IMG/VR virus record: IMGVR_UViG_3300027792_000021
Coordinates: 1-57,000 of that record
DNA: 57,000 bases
Source of the DNA: a virus
Direction: 5' to 3' (one strand)
The first letter of the stretch is position 1; each line of letters opens with the position of its first letter. Shown piece by piece: positions 18,429 to 28,116 of this stretch. The translations under genes were made by a program, and so were the position numbers. The notes beneath the pieces are model-generated. The model searched no databases. It had not been told where the DNA came from and was given only the letters and a program-made list of their open reading frames with translations.

Positions 18429-18830
18429 TTATCGCCTCCTTAGAAGCTCAATATACAAATTTCTATCTGTTGCCATTCTTGTACCTATTATTCTAAAATT
18501 ATTTGACAAAGCAATTTTTAACGCTGGTATATTGTCATTTCTTATCCATATCATTATGAACTCATATTCTCTATGTATGAACTCTATAGCTTCCTTAAAG
18601 AAATTAAGAACCTTATATCCCCTGAACTGTTCTGTTGCCCCTGCATACTGTATATATACTGTATAAGCATTATGATTATATCCTGACATAAACCCAACGA
18701 CCTTATTATCTTCATACCCTACATATACAAAGGCTGGTGACTGGTAAAGATCATTCTCTTTAAATACTTCTTTATATAATTCAAAATATTCTTCCTTTAT
18801 GTCGTCAGCGAATATTTTGTTTATTATCAC
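18429..18830 (-). CDS. GNAT-family N-acetyltransferase
   Basis: 133 aa, the usual size of a minimal GNAT domain. Central strand VYVGYEDNKVVGFMSGY, then AGATEQFRGYKV resembling the acetyl-CoA pyrophosphate-binding motif, then IWIRNDNIPALKIALSNNFRIIGTRM, a typical motif B. Start is GTG at 18830, overlapping the stop of the previous gene as GTGA, with GGAGG upstream. Phages often carry such a gene next to ejection proteins; the acceptor is unknown. Confidence 0.7.
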   Translation of the reverse strand: MIINKIFADDIKEEYFELYKEVFKENDLYQSPAFVYVGYEDNKVVGFMSGYNHNAYTVYIQYAGATEQFRGYKVLNFFKEAIEFIHREYEFIMIWIRNDNIPALKIALSNNFRIIGTRMATDRNLYIELLRRR

Positions 18831-19552
18831 TTACCGCCTCCGAGCAAACCTCCTATACCACCAACTACTGCACCTACAACAGTACCGACAACAGGAACCA
18901 CTGAACCAATAGCAGCTCCGGCCATAGCCCCACCGGCTGCGCCTACACCAGCTTCAAGTAATGGCTGATCCCCGGGTATCAATGCTTTTGCCCCCATCCC
19001 GATACCAGTACCTAAAAGACCAACACCTCCAGCGGCAGCACCACCAGCCAACCCACTTGCTGCCGTAGTTGCTGTGGTGGCACCAGTAGTAGCGGCTGTT
19101 GCTGAACCAAGACCTTGAGTAGCCGCAAATTCAGCACTTATTGGTCCCAATCCTGCTTCAAGACCTGCTATCTGACCAGCAGTAGGAGCAACCACAGAAG
19201 GTAAGGCAGATACACCGCCAAGCCCTATTTTTGCTCCCAATGCAGTCCCTTTCAGCATGTGTGCGCCAATTATTCCTGTTTGGGCAAGTTGGCCTATCCC
19301 TGACACAGTTGCAGCACGGTCTTGTTTTTTGTTTATATCCTTTTGTTCTTCAAGACGTTCTTCTTCCATACTTACTCTTTTATGCTCAAGACCAATACGT
19401 TCTGCTTCCTGCTGTCTTGAAGCCATAGCGTCCCAATATGCCTGCCATGCAGACCTTTCTTCAGTTGGCGTAACCTGTTGGCCTACCGCCCTTTTTTGTC
19501 TGAAAAACCTTTGGACATCTGCAAATGATTGCGAAGGAAGTGCTAATGCCAT
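18827..19552 (-). CDS. Glycine-zipper ejection protein
   Basis: 241 aa. Charged helical N-terminus (1-75, Gln/Arg/Glu-rich), then a long Gly/Ala segment with GxxxG-type repeats (about 90-241, ending GSVVPVVGTVVGAVVGGIGGLLGGGK). This is the architecture of small podovirus internal proteins that insert in the host membrane during DNA ejection. No signal peptide, so membrane insertion would follow release from the virion. Confidence 0.6.
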   Translation of the reverse strand: MALALPSQSFADVQRFFRQKRAVGQQVTPTEERSAWQAYWDAMASRQQEAERIGLEHKRVSMEEERLEEQKDINKKQDRAATVSGIGQLAQTGIIGAHMLKGTALGAKIGLGGVSALPSVVAPTAGQIAGLEAGLGPISAEFAATQGLGSATAATTGATTATTAASGLAGGAAAGGVGLLGTGIGMGAKALIPGDQPLLEAGVGAAGGAMAGAAIGSVVPVVGTVVGAVVGGIGGLLGGGK

Positions 19553-19561
19553 GATAAACTC

Positions 19562-22141
19562 CTATCTATAATCTATCAAATGATCTCTTGTTACAACATA
19601 CAATATATAATAGTATAAAGGTTCAAACCCTATATCTTCATCATTTGTTGTTATAGTTATTTTATATGAATGAAATATATGTGAACCTAATGATCTATGA
19701 TCTACAGGGTATATAATTCTATATCCTGATTTTTTAGGTGATTCAGTCCATGATGTACCTGTTTCACCACCATCACCATAATGAGTAATACTTATACTGT
19801 TTGTTGTCGTTTCTTTTGCTACAGCAATCAGACAGGTATATTCTGAAACAGTTTCAGTAGCTATACTGCCTTCTCCTGACAGTGCTATATCACCAAACCG
19901 TATAGTATGCACTATATCATTACCGTTAAAATCATTGCCGTATTCTAACCTGAACATATAACCTATATCATTAAACGCATAATTATATGTATTTCCGCTT
20001 GTATCTTTTACTTCTATACCTAATTGTAAATTCTTTATAACAATATCAGTTGGCTCAAGTCTGCTTATTTCAAACCATGCCATCTTGTTAAAATCGAATA
20101 CAAATTCTTTATTTAATGAAGTCGATGAACCACTTGCAAATAACCAGTGATAACAGTTATTGTCAGAATCCCAAAATGCTTGTGAATATGTTGCTCTGTC
20201 TGGATTTATGGATGTTGATAATCTTTTATCAAACTTATCTCTTATGTCCTGGCTGAGTATCATAGGAGTGCGGCCATCAGACATATAAATGCCATTTGCC
20301 CCCTGCCATATTACTACATTCCTGTTAGGCGCATTGCTTTCCGGCCCCAAATCAACATTTTTAACTGTATCTGGAGCTATACATCCTATGGTATTTGAAA
20401 TCTTATATTTTACCCAATCTTCAGGATTATTACCTACCAATGCCCAAGTTTCATTCTTTTTAAACAACAAGGTAGTATAGTAAAGAGAAGAACCATATTG
20501 GCTATATACCCACGAACCAGCAGTCAATTCCTCTTCAGAACCAAATTCCCATTCAGCAGAATCATCACCATTGAATACACATGATGTTCCCATAGCTGAA
20601 CAAATAGCACTGTTCTTTTTTCCATAAGCATCACAGCACAGCCATATTCTGTCATTAGACATTGTCGCAAACTTGTATGTGCTAAGTTCTTTTTGTGCCG
20701 GTATCCCAGATACATAAAAAATTCTCACATGACCATCACAACCGCCAGTTCCTACCCTGAACCTGTAATAATATAACTGTACGTCATTAAATATGGATCG
20801 TGTCTGCTCATTTTCAGGACTTGATATAGACCATGTTATTGTGCCGGTATTGGCAAGAGTTCTCGCTCCCGTACCTCCAACAGCAGAATATGTACCATCC
20901 TCTATTGAATCCACGCTTTCCCAATCATCGCCATTCCAATAATCAATATATAGCCCGTCATTGGCAGTTGAATTAGCATATTTAGGAGCAAGACTAAGCA
21001 TTACTCCTATCATTTTTTCCGTAAATCCACACAAGAAATATTCATCATCAAGTTCGCAGTCACCTATATTAACGAAATTACCTGCGTTATAATCATCTTC
21101 TTCATAATTTGGTGGATCGATATATTCCTTTTCTCTGACATTTACAGTGTAATCTTCATAAGTACCATCATATAACTGGAAGCTATCTATTTGCCTTTGT
21201 ACCCCATCCCATATATCTTTTATGTTTTGGAATGGTGTAGATACTGTTACATGATATATAGAAGTATTTGCCGATACAGAAGTAACTATTACTCTATACC
21301 AATATAACATTATACCTTCTATATACTTTATCTTTGCGCTATTTGCTGTAGAAGAGAAACTTACTGTACCTGTATATTTAAGGCTTATTCCAACATTAAC
21401 ACCATGGCCTTCACTATCAACAAGAATACTCGTACCATCTGTTAAATCTGATACACTTGTCCATGAAGCCCCATTCCAATATGCAACAGACATAGTACTT
21501 GTGCTACTATTGGCAGTGTTCATGTATAACTTGAAAGAATCAAGAGGTCTTATTGAACCTACGTAAAAATACGCAGCACTGCTATTTAAATGCAATACAG
21601 CTTCATTCAAGCTATCTGTTTTTGTATTTCTCACTCTTTCAGTGTAGTCATACATAAAACTGTCATCTGGATCATAATTTATAAATCCTGATACTTCTCT
21701 TTCGTTACCGCCCCATATAGCATTTTCAGCATTATTACAATATATTACATCACCATCAGGAGCTAAACTCCACATGCATGTATCTGTACCGGTTGTTTGG
21801 TGAAGAAAATCTGAGTCAAAATCACCAGTATCAGGTATGGCAGTTTCGTTATCATATATTCTTGATATTGTGCCGGCAGTATTTAGGGCTTGAACAAGTA
21901 TATGTGATTCTGCCGGCTGATCTTTTGTATAATGAATTGCGCTTCTGGCCTGATAATAATAAGGCGTAAGTTTGTCGGTAGTAATCTTTGTCATGCCGCC
22001 TACACCTTTAAGGTGTTTATCGGCATATCTCATATTAGTTAATTGCTGGAAATTAGACCCTATTGATGCTGGATCATCCCATGTAATCAACTTACCGTCA
22101 AAGGGCAACTCACGCTTATATATCTTTTTGTCTTTCGCCAT
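19562..22141 (-). CDS. Tail/stabilisation protein (tail-tube type)
   Basis: 859 aa, beta-rich throughout. N-terminus PFDGKLITWDDP ... LTNMRYADKHLKGVGGMTKI and HYTKDQPAESHILVQ is a pattern I recognise from large podovirus tail proteins in environmental phages; the centre has repeated jelly-roll-like units (VAYWNGASWTSVSDLTDGT, DYWNGDDWESVDSIEDGT). Immediately follows the adaptor-like gene, with which it overlaps by one base. Exact tail role is inference. Confidence 0.65.
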   Translation of the reverse strand: MAKDKKIYKRELPFDGKLITWDDPASIGSNFQQLTNMRYADKHLKGVGGMTKITTDKLTPYYYQARSAIHYTKDQPAESHILVQALNTAGTISRIYDNETAIPDTGDFDSDFLHQTTGTDTCMWSLAPDGDVIYCNNAENAIWGGNEREVSGFINYDPDDSFMYDYTERVRNTKTDSLNEAVLHLNSSAAYFYVGSIRPLDSFKLYMNTANSSTSTMSVAYWNGASWTSVSDLTDGTSILVDSEGHGVNVGISLKYTGTVSFSSTANSAKIKYIEGIMLYWYRVIVTSVSANTSIYHVTVSTPFQNIKDIWDGVQRQIDSFQLYDGTYEDYTVNVREKEYIDPPNYEEDDYNAGNFVNIGDCELDDEYFLCGFTEKMIGVMLSLAPKYANSTANDGLYIDYWNGDDWESVDSIEDGTYSAVGGTGARTLANTGTITWSISSPENEQTRSIFNDVQLYYYRFRVGTGGCDGHVRIFYVSGIPAQKELSTYKFATMSNDRIWLCCDAYGKKNSAICSAMGTSCVFNGDDSAEWEFGSEEELTAGSWVYSQYGSSLYYTTLLFKKNETWALVGNNPEDWVKYKISNTIGCIAPDTVKNVDLGPESNAPNRNVVIWQGANGIYMSDGRTPMILSQDIRDKFDKRLSTSINPDRATYSQAFWDSDNNCYHWLFASGSSTSLNKEFVFDFNKMAWFEISRLEPTDIVIKNLQLGIEVKDTSGNTYNYAFNDIGYMFRLEYGNDFNGNDIVHTIRFGDIALSGEGSIATETVSEYTCLIAVAKETTTNSISITHYGDGGETGTSWTESPKKSGYRIIYPVDHRSLGSHIFHSYKITITTNDEDIGFEPLYYYILYVVTRDHLIDYR

Positions 22142-23049
22142 TATCTGCGTGCCACCATATTAACCTTGAACCCGCCAGGTCTTTGCGCCCTATTATTGCT
22201 GTATGCCTTACGATTGATTTCAAGTTCCCAAAATCTGTACATGGCATCACCGAAATTAGGCTCTCTATCCCTATATTTGTATAACCAGAACGCATATTTG
22301 ACTAAGGCTCCTGGGTTTACAAACCTGTAAATACCATAATCAGAATATACGGGAGCAGGTCTTTGCACATAAGGAACTGTTATAGTATGACTTGCATTGC
22401 TTGGAGGCGGATCAAGAACGATCTTCATTCTCGGATTAGGCTGTATTGCATAAGCATCGCCTGAACTCCAGTCATCATCAGTACCACCAAACAATGACGT
22501 GACAAGAACAGTGGAAGATGTTTTAGACAATACCATGCCATCTGATCCATCAGTTGTGTTGTGAACTGACGCACCAGCTTCAACATCTGAAAAATCAGCC
22601 GTAGTATCAGTTAGAGTACACTGGCCTCCTGACGAAGCTCCTGCGCTTGTAGTAGTCCCTGCTACTGCTGAAGGTAAATCTGAATCAAGTATGGTAAATC
22701 GGCCCGGAGTGGCTGTAGATGTAGTATTGTCCTCATGGAAAATATCCTCATAATCTTTCCATGTAGGAAACGTATTGGTGGAACCATCATTGTACTTTAT
22801 ATAATAGTTACCGCTGGAATTTTTGGTATAGAGCCTGAGAAAATCAGGATTTAAGTCATACTCGGATTGTTCCGCAACAGTTGTAATTGCCTGAGAAGAA
22901 CGAAGACATCCGGTTCTGTCAACAAACTCGATTGCGGCATCATAGAAGAGGTCATAGGAAGTTCTTTCATCCAACCATCCTGAATCACTGTCTTCATTTA
23001 ATAATATTCTAAGTCTTCGGAGTAAATCTTTCCCGTCTATGGAAATCAC
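22141..23049 (-). CDS. Probable head-tail adaptor
   Basis: 302 aa. Opens with a helical stretch (DGKDLLRRLRILLNEDSDSGWLDERTSYDLFYDAAIEFVDRTG), the pattern of podovirus tail-adaptor proteins of the gp4/gp11 type, with a beta-rich insertion (about 110-190), and ends in a helical region. Place between capsid and tail genes supports this. Confidence 0.6.
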   Translation of the reverse strand: MISIDGKDLLRRLRILLNEDSDSGWLDERTSYDLFYDAAIEFVDRTGCLRSSQAITTVAEQSEYDLNPDFLRLYTKNSSGNYYIKYNDGSTNTFPTWKDYEDIFHEDNTTSTATPGRFTILDSDLPSAVAGTTTSAGASSGGQCTLTDTTADFSDVEAGASVHNTTDGSDGMVLSKTSSTVLVTSLFGGTDDDWSSGDAYAIQPNPRMKIVLDPPPSNASHTITVPYVQRPAPVYSDYGIYRFVNPGALVKYAFWLYKYRDREPNFGDAMYRFWELEINRKAYSNNRAQRPGGFKVNMVARR

Positions 23050-23055
23050 CTCCTA

Positions 23056-23670
23056 TCATTTGATTTTCCCCTTCAATATAGCCTGGGCCAAATCATTCAT
23101 TGACTGATACGCTTCCGAATTACCGTCACGCCTCAATCTTTCTACACTGGTATTTTCACCAAGAACCTTGCCTAATATCTGGTAGCATTTATCAGCCTCA
23201 TTACCTGATATTTTCCCATGTACTACATGAACACCGCAAGCCTTTGCAATTTCAGGGCTAATGCTGATATGTTTATTCTTCCATCTTTTCAGTTCTTCAT
23301 GAGGACTTACAAGGCCATCTCTTGCCTGTTTCCGTGTAGGCATTGTATCTTTAATCTGCCCCTGTAAACTTTGGTATGCGTTATATATCTTGTCTTTCTG
23401 TTTATCTGAAAGAACCGGTCTTGTCTTTTCTATAGAATCAAGCTTTTCTTTTTCAGATGCTATTTCACCTTTTATTCTCAAAACCTGATCTGGAGCATAC
23501 AAATTCAAGGCCAGACCTCTTTCCTTGCGTTCAATACCTTCTTTTAGATTGTCTATATGAACATCAAAAAACCAAGCAGGCATATCAGACCTGATATTCC
23601 CTGATCTTTCGTCCATATCAATCTCTCCAAAAAAACGTATTTTATCTTCTGTTTCTGTTACAACTGCCAT
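23056..23670 (-). CDS. Hypothetical virion-operon protein, helical
   Basis: 204 aa from the ATG at 23670 (AGGAG 6 bases upstream; an earlier in-frame ATG at 23712 has no site). Mainly charged helices. No family recognised. Lies between the capsid block and adaptor, a slot in which podoviruses often carry a conserved protein of unknown function. Confidence 0.55.
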   Translation of the reverse strand: MAVVTETEDKIRFFGEIDMDERSGNIRSDMPAWFFDVHIDNLKEGIERKERGLALNLYAPDQVLRIKGEIASEKEKLDSIEKTRPVLSDKQKDKIYNAYQSLQGQIKDTMPTRKQARDGLVSPHEELKRWKNKHISISPEIAKACGVHVVHGKISGNEADKCYQILGKVLGENTSVERLRRDGNSEAYQSMNDLAQAILKGKIK

Positions 23671-23727
23671 TGTTTTCTCCTTATTATGTATAGGAATTAT
23701 GCTATACATCAATATTTGATTTGTAAT

Positions 23728-23931
23728 TTAAACCTCATCAATATAATGTCCTGGAAAAAAGTTTTTAGTAGAACCATCAAGTTCTTTTTTCTTTCTCTCA
23801 AGAAATTTTAACTTATCCAATTGCTCATCAGTCATTGTCATACCCCATTCCTTACGCATATTTTCTTCCTGTTCAGAACGGGTCTTGCCAAATTTATGAT
23901 GTTCGTCTTTTCCCTTTATAATAATTTCCAT
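23728..23931 (-). CDS. Small hypothetical protein
   Basis: 67 aa, highly charged, N-terminal half His/Lys/Glu-rich and the rest helical. GAGGG lies 6 bases before the ATG. Follows a stable hairpin at 23943-23972. Function unknown. Confidence 0.55.
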   Translation of the reverse strand: MEIIIKGKDEHHKFGKTRSEQEENMRKEWGMTMTDEQLDKLKFLERKKKELDGSTKNFFPGHYIDEV

Positions 23932-23942
23932 TATTTCCCTCT

Positions 23943-23972
23943 TTACAAGGGAGGATTGCTCCTCCCCTGTAA
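23943..23972 (-). other. Intercistronic hairpin with GNRA loop
   Basis: Arms of 5 + 7 bp around one A-C mismatch; on the transcribed (minus) strand the loop reads GCAA, a GNRA tetraloop. No T run follows, so this is more likely an RNA stability or translation element than a terminator. It sits 12 bases before the next start codon. Confidence 0.6.
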
Positions 23973-23981
23973 GATTTATGG

Positions 23982-24923
23982 TTAAGCAGTTTCGTTAATA
24001 CCAGTTACGTCCCAGTTAGCTACGCAAACCATGTCATTCTGAACAATAAAAGTAGTTGATAGATCTGCTTCCGCAAAGAAGTTATTAACTATCAAACCGG
24101 AACTGCCAGAAGTTGCTATATTGATTTGTACCAATGTTCCTAAATCAAAATAGTTATCGGCTATAAGACCATTCTCAACTTTTCCCGTCCATATAACAGG
24201 AGCCGAATCCATCGCCGTACCATTACCGCCAAGGAAATGACATCCTCGCAGAACTGGTCGCCTGTTTACGTTGGTTCCGTCAAGCGTGATAATCATGCCA
24301 CAAGTATTGCCATCGTACTTAGCTTGAAACTGGCAGTTTATAATCTGCAAACTATCAGAACCATTTGCCAATACCCCGCCTTCGCCCTTGATCGCACAAT
24401 TATACAATGAAGAACCCGTGTGACCTGCTTTTGTCCATGTAGCACCATCACCTTCAAAATATACTCCGGCAGTGGCTCCCTCACAGAAAAAGCCGATATT
24501 TTCAATATGTGTTCCAGGAGCTTCTACATTCAAAGGAGTATTGGTTGCATGTGTCCACCTTACTCCAAGGAAATCTGTTGCTACGGTCCTTGGTGAGACA
24601 CCTATAATTGATTTACCTGCCAATGGTGCTGTAGATGCGCTGGCAGCTCCAGTATTAACTACTACAACATCTTCTGTATAACGGGCAAACCCAGTACCCA
24701 TTGTATAAGTCTTTGGCCTGATATAGATAACATCACCACCAGTTGCTACAGTAACTGCTTTCTGAATAGTTTTAAAAGCCTTGGCCGGTGTTAAGCCAGT
24801 ATTGCCATCCAAACCATCATCACCATCTACAAAATAATGAGTGGACCAGGGATTTGAAAATCTTGCGCTCCCAAAAACAGGAACACCAAAACTTGAAATC
24901 CCATTTCTAAAATTAGTACCCAT
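23982..24923 (-). CDS. Right-handed beta-helix virion protein (candidate head fibre)
   Basis: 313 aa. After an N-terminal segment (1-28) comes YFVDGDDGLDGNTGLTPAKAFKTIQKAV, the standard opening of parallel beta-helix (pectate-lyase-like) domains, followed by short rungs. It is encoded directly downstream of the capsid gene in the middle of head genes, not among fibres, so a capsid-decorating fibre is plausible. AAGGAG precedes the ATG. No catalytic residues can be assigned. Confidence 0.65.
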   Translation of the reverse strand: MGTNFRNGISSFGVPVFGSARFSNPWSTHYFVDGDDGLDGNTGLTPAKAFKTIQKAVTVATGGDVIYIRPKTYTMGTGFARYTEDVVVVNTGAASASTAPLAGKSIIGVSPRTVATDFLGVRWTHATNTPLNVEAPGTHIENIGFFCEGATAGVYFEGDGATWTKAGHTGSSLYNCAIKGEGGVLANGSDSLQIINCQFQAKYDGNTCGMIITLDGTNVNRRPVLRGCHFLGGNGTAMDSAPVIWTGKVENGLIADNYFDLGTLVQINIATSGSSGLIVNNFFAEADLSTTFIVQNDMVCVANWDVTGINETA

Positions 24924-24938
24924 AATATGTTCTCCTTC

Positions 24939-24986
24939 CCTGCCAGTGGCAAAGCCACCAGCGGGGCATAAAGCCCCGCCAGCAGG
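24939..24986 (-). other. Perfect three-way-junction element after the capsid gene
   Basis: Outer stem CCTGC/GCAGG (24982-24986 with 24939-24943) encloses two hairpins: GCGGGGC/GCCCCGC (7 bp, loop of 5) and GTGGC/GCCAC (5 bp, loop of 3). The three junction strands are each the dinucleotide TG on the minus strand. All 17 pairs are Watson-Crick. It fills the capsid to beta-helix gap and ends 8 bases before the AAGGAG of the next gene. Likely protects capsid mRNA or sets the capsid-to-fibre expression ratio. Confidence 0.7.
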
Positions 24987-24994
24987 ATTAATTA

Positions 24995-25924
24995 TTAAGT
25001 TACGTTATGACCATAAATCCAACGCCAATCTTTGTGACCATAACCCCATCTGCTATAAATAGAGTGCTTAACCGACTTGGTTTCAAAGTCAACTATCGTA
25101 TCTGTTTCATTAGCAATGCGGTCTATCCATATAAGCATCTTTTTCATTATATCTACATTAACCATGAACCAGTTAGTTGTAGAATAATCATCAAGTCTCA
25201 TATAACGGAAGACCCTGTAACGCCCATATTGAGGGTTAATATCGCCCTCTGCCGTATCAAGGCTTTTTACAGTTCCGACAATCGTTTCAGCCGTATCACC
25301 AAGAGTATCAGGCACAATCAGCATATAATTGTCGCTCATCTCAATACGTTCTGACATTGAATCTCTGAATTGCCTCATTGCCAGCCATGTAGTAGCAACA
25401 GAAGTCTTATCAAGAGCAGACGTGCCCTTGTTGTCGAACCCTGAAGAAGTACTTGTACCTGACTTGGTAGTATGAGAATCATTACAAAGAGACAAATTTT
25501 CCTCACTCTGCATAAATTCAAAAGCGGCAGAGAAGGCATAATTAAACACTCTCGCACGGTACTTTTCCTGAGTTCTCGCATTAGCCCGTACAAGTTCAGA
25601 AGCATGGTCCCTTAAAACAGGCCATTGGTTATCATCAATGAATTTTCTTTCAGTTATCACACCGGCGGCAAACTCTTTAGGTTCAATTTTGGTGTAATAG
25701 CCGGGCGCACGTCCAAGATATGACAGTTTCCCGTTAAACTCTGGAATATCAGGAAGACCGCTCACGCCATAAAATTCGGTTACGGCTTCATCAGGTGATA
25801 TGACCCGATAAAGCTCTTTGCCCTGTTGAGGTAGTTCGTTATAAACTTTGTCAGATACCTCAAACATATCCTTTTTAAGCAGCTTGACAAAAGCCGCACT
25901 ATTAAGAGGAGATACTAAACCCAT
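24995..25924 (-). CDS. Major capsid protein
   Basis: 309 aa, the normal size for an HK97-fold capsid protein without a prodomain. N-terminal helical region (GLVSPLNSAAFVKLLKKDMFEVSDKVYNELPQ), a long spine-type helix (about 92-140), and DNYMLIVPDTLGDTAETIV near 205-223, a segment usual in Mu-like/podovirus capsids. Neighbours (scaffold upstream, adaptor downstream) agree. Followed by the three-way-junction element. Confidence 0.8.
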   Translation of the reverse strand: MGLVSPLNSAAFVKLLKKDMFEVSDKVYNELPQQGKELYRVISPDEAVTEFYGVSGLPDIPEFNGKLSYLGRAPGYYTKIEPKEFAAGVITERKFIDDNQWPVLRDHASELVRANARTQEKYRARVFNYAFSAAFEFMQSEENLSLCNDSHTTKSGTSTSSGFDNKGTSALDKTSVATTWLAMRQFRDSMSERIEMSDNYMLIVPDTLGDTAETIVGTVKSLDTAEGDINPQYGRYRVFRYMRLDDYSTTNWFMVNVDIMKKMLIWIDRIANETDTIVDFETKSVKHSIYSRWGYGHKDWRWIYGHNVT

Positions 25925-25938
25925 AATTATTTACCCCC

Positions 25939-26760
25939 TTATGCTCTAAAAGCACAGAAGTTATCTGTGTCGAAACGAAATTCAACGTATTCGTTACCAG
26001 GGACAGAAAGATCAAGTCTCATAACATGAATCCAAAAGTTATGTGAAGTCAAAGCTGCACTGCAATCAATATATGTATCTTCCGCATCAATATATATCTT
26101 GCAGGGTCCATAAGGTCTGAGACCATTAATAACAACCGCAGTGTCACCAATAGATACTGTATGCGGCATTGCCTTCAGCCATGTATGAGTAGTAGTGGAA
26201 GCCGAAGTCAGAGTACGGTAAATACCCATGTTGGCTCCTGAACGCATATAAATCGTAGCAAAGTTGCCTACCGTAGTTGCGTCAGACGCTCCGGTCGTAC
26301 AACCTATGCCGTCACCACCGCATCCGGTAGTAACAGTTACCACGCTTGGTGCGGTTCCGAGAGCAGCTTTGCAGATCGGCCCCTTCAATATTGTGCATGG
26401 ATTAATATGCCCAATTAGCACATACGCTTGAGGATCGCCTTTAGACCACGGACCTTCAACGCCCTGATATTGTGTAGTGCTGCCATAAATACTGCCAGCA
26501 GCCGGTTGAGTAATATATTCACCATAAGTGCTGTTTGTAACCAAATTCCCCGAAGTGTTGTTTGTACCAACCACAACACCCATAGGAATATCTTTATTAG
26601 TTGTGTTGTTATGCCCTGCCGCCACAGGTAAAGGACGTACACCTTCAAGCGGAGTAGCAATATCAACGCCAACAATCTGACCCAGATAACAGGTCTCGCC
26701 AGGTTCTACAGGAACCCAGCTATATTGAGTTGATTCTGGATGTACTATTGAAAAACCCAT
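25939..26760 (-). CDS. Head-associated structural protein
   Basis: 273 aa, beta-rich with Gly/Thr-rich loops and no predicted export signal. Located between the scaffold-side genes and the capsid gene, the usual place for a decoration or minor head protein. No family motif recognised. Confidence 0.5.
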   Translation of the reverse strand: MGFSIVHPESTQYSWVPVEPGETCYLGQIVGVDIATPLEGVRPLPVAAGHNNTTNKDIPMGVVVGTNNTSGNLVTNSTYGEYITQPAAGSIYGSTTQYQGVEGPWSKGDPQAYVLIGHINPCTILKGPICKAALGTAPSVVTVTTGCGGDGIGCTTGASDATTVGNFATIYMRSGANMGIYRTLTSASTTTHTWLKAMPHTVSIGDTAVVINGLRPYGPCKIYIDAEDTYIDCSAALTSHNFWIHVMRLDLSVPGNEYVEFRFDTDNFCAFRA

Positions 26761-26776
26761 AATTTATTCTCCTTAA

Positions 26777-27271
26777 TTAATATTTACCCATCCAATTCGT
26801 ACAGCCGCAGAAAGGACAGCCACGAGTAACATTGGTGGTATAACCATGTGTAATTGTTACGAGTTCGCCTTCCTCATCCGTACCTCTTGTAACAACAAAG
26901 TCTCCGTAATAATTGCTCTCATCATCTACAAGATAATTGCCTTCATCATCAACAAGATAATCGTATAAATTTTCCGAATATCCATCAGTCAAAAATCTTT
27001 TCATAAGTATATGATTATGGTCTCTTAAATACAAAGCCCTTTGTTCGCTCTTAGAGGTATATGGATCAATAGGCGTAATGTTGTGATAATCAGTGTGGTT
27101 ATCACCAGCATCACTATCAGCGTCCCCAAGTTCATCTCTTTCTTTGTCACATATAAAACCACAATTCCAGCAACGAAAATACCTGCCCTTATCGTCACCC
27201 TTGCCATAAACAGGACGAGTGCGTGAACGCTTTGGCAATCTCCGCTTGCTTGGTCTTGTATAAACAGCCAT
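26777..27271 (-). CDS. Basic zinc-ribbon protein in the head operon
   Basis: 164 aa. Very basic N-terminus (SKRRLPKRSRTRP), a CWNCGF knuckle at about 34-37 and a CPFCGC knuckle at about 154-157, so one split zinc ribbon bracketing an acidic middle that contains a near-perfect internal repeat (YLVDDEGN, YLVDDESN). Could bind DNA or the portal during packaging; function unknown. Confidence 0.55.
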   Translation of the reverse strand: MAVYTRPSKRRLPKRSRTRPVYGKGDDKGRYFRCWNCGFICDKERDELGDADSDAGDNHTDYHNITPIDPYTSKSEQRALYLRDHNHILMKRFLTDGYSENLYDYLVDDEGNYLVDDESNYYGDFVVTRGTDEEGELVTITHGYTTNVTRGCPFCGCTNWMGKY

Positions 27272-27274
27272 TCT

Positions 27275-28099
27275 TTATTTCTTTGCCAATTCCTTGTGTA
27301 AAGCTACAGCCTTTTCCTGCCCGTCTGTTCTTGCTATATATGCAAGATACGACTGCGCTGAAGGACTCAGCTTCGGCAAAGGCACATCCCTTGCCACATT
27401 TTTCTGATTTGGTATGCCATCTAAAGGCTCGTCCCCTCTTAAAGGAATTTTTTTGCCTGTTTTCGCAGTAGCCAACTGTTTTCTTAAAAAGGCTTTTTCT
27501 GCCTTATAAAAATTGAGTTCGGCATCTCTGGCCGGATCATTAGAAGGTTTATACGTTATGTTTTTCATTTCTTCTAATATCTGGCCTTGTTCCTGTTCAG
27601 ACAAATCAGAAGACAAACTCCCTAATGTTCTAAGATATTGGTTGTTGTAATACTCGTTTTGCTGTTTTGAAGCCTTTTCTCTATAATCCAATATCTTGTT
27701 CATCTCAGCGAAAGTAATAGGTTCATTAGGATCAAAGTTTACTTCTTCCTCTTTCGGAGGAGCATTGGTAAAACGGGTACTTTGACTTTCAGCAAGTTCA
27801 AGAAGTTTATTTATCCGTTCCTCAAACTCATCCTGCCGTCTATGGAATGCTGTAATTTTTCTGCCAAGATCAGACCTTTTAGCGTTGTCTTTAGGCAAAC
27901 CATCGTCATCTAATTCTTCAGGTTCATCCTGTTCTTTAGAAAGTTCGGCAGGTTCGTTATCCTGTTCTTCGAATATTTCTTCTTTTTGTTGCTTGTTTAC
28001 CGCATCCGAAGCGGCTTGACTAAGCAAATCGTCAGAGGAAGATAAATCACTGACACTATCTGCTGAAGCGGCTACGTCCTTTTTGGTATCGTCTGGCAT
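27275..28099 (-). CDS. Probable scaffold protein
   Basis: 274 aa, strongly acidic N-terminal half (long Glu/Asp/Gln stretches), central coiled coil, basic C-terminal segment. This composition and the position between portal and capsid are the hallmarks of a phage scaffolding protein. No protease domain is visible. Confidence 0.65.
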   Translation of the reverse strand: MPDDTKKDVAASADSVSDLSSSDDLLSQAASDAVNKQQKEEIFEEQDNEPAELSKEQDEPEELDDDGLPKDNAKRSDLGRKITAFHRRQDEFEERINKLLELAESQSTRFTNAPPKEEEVNFDPNEPITFAEMNKILDYREKASKQQNEYYNNQYLRTLGSLSSDLSEQEQGQILEEMKNITYKPSNDPARDAELNFYKAEKAFLRKQLATAKTGKKIPLRGDEPLDGIPNQKNVARDVPLPKLSPSAQSYLAYIARTDGQEKAVALHKELAKK

Positions 28100-28116
28100 T
28101 TGTTAAATTCTCCTTA

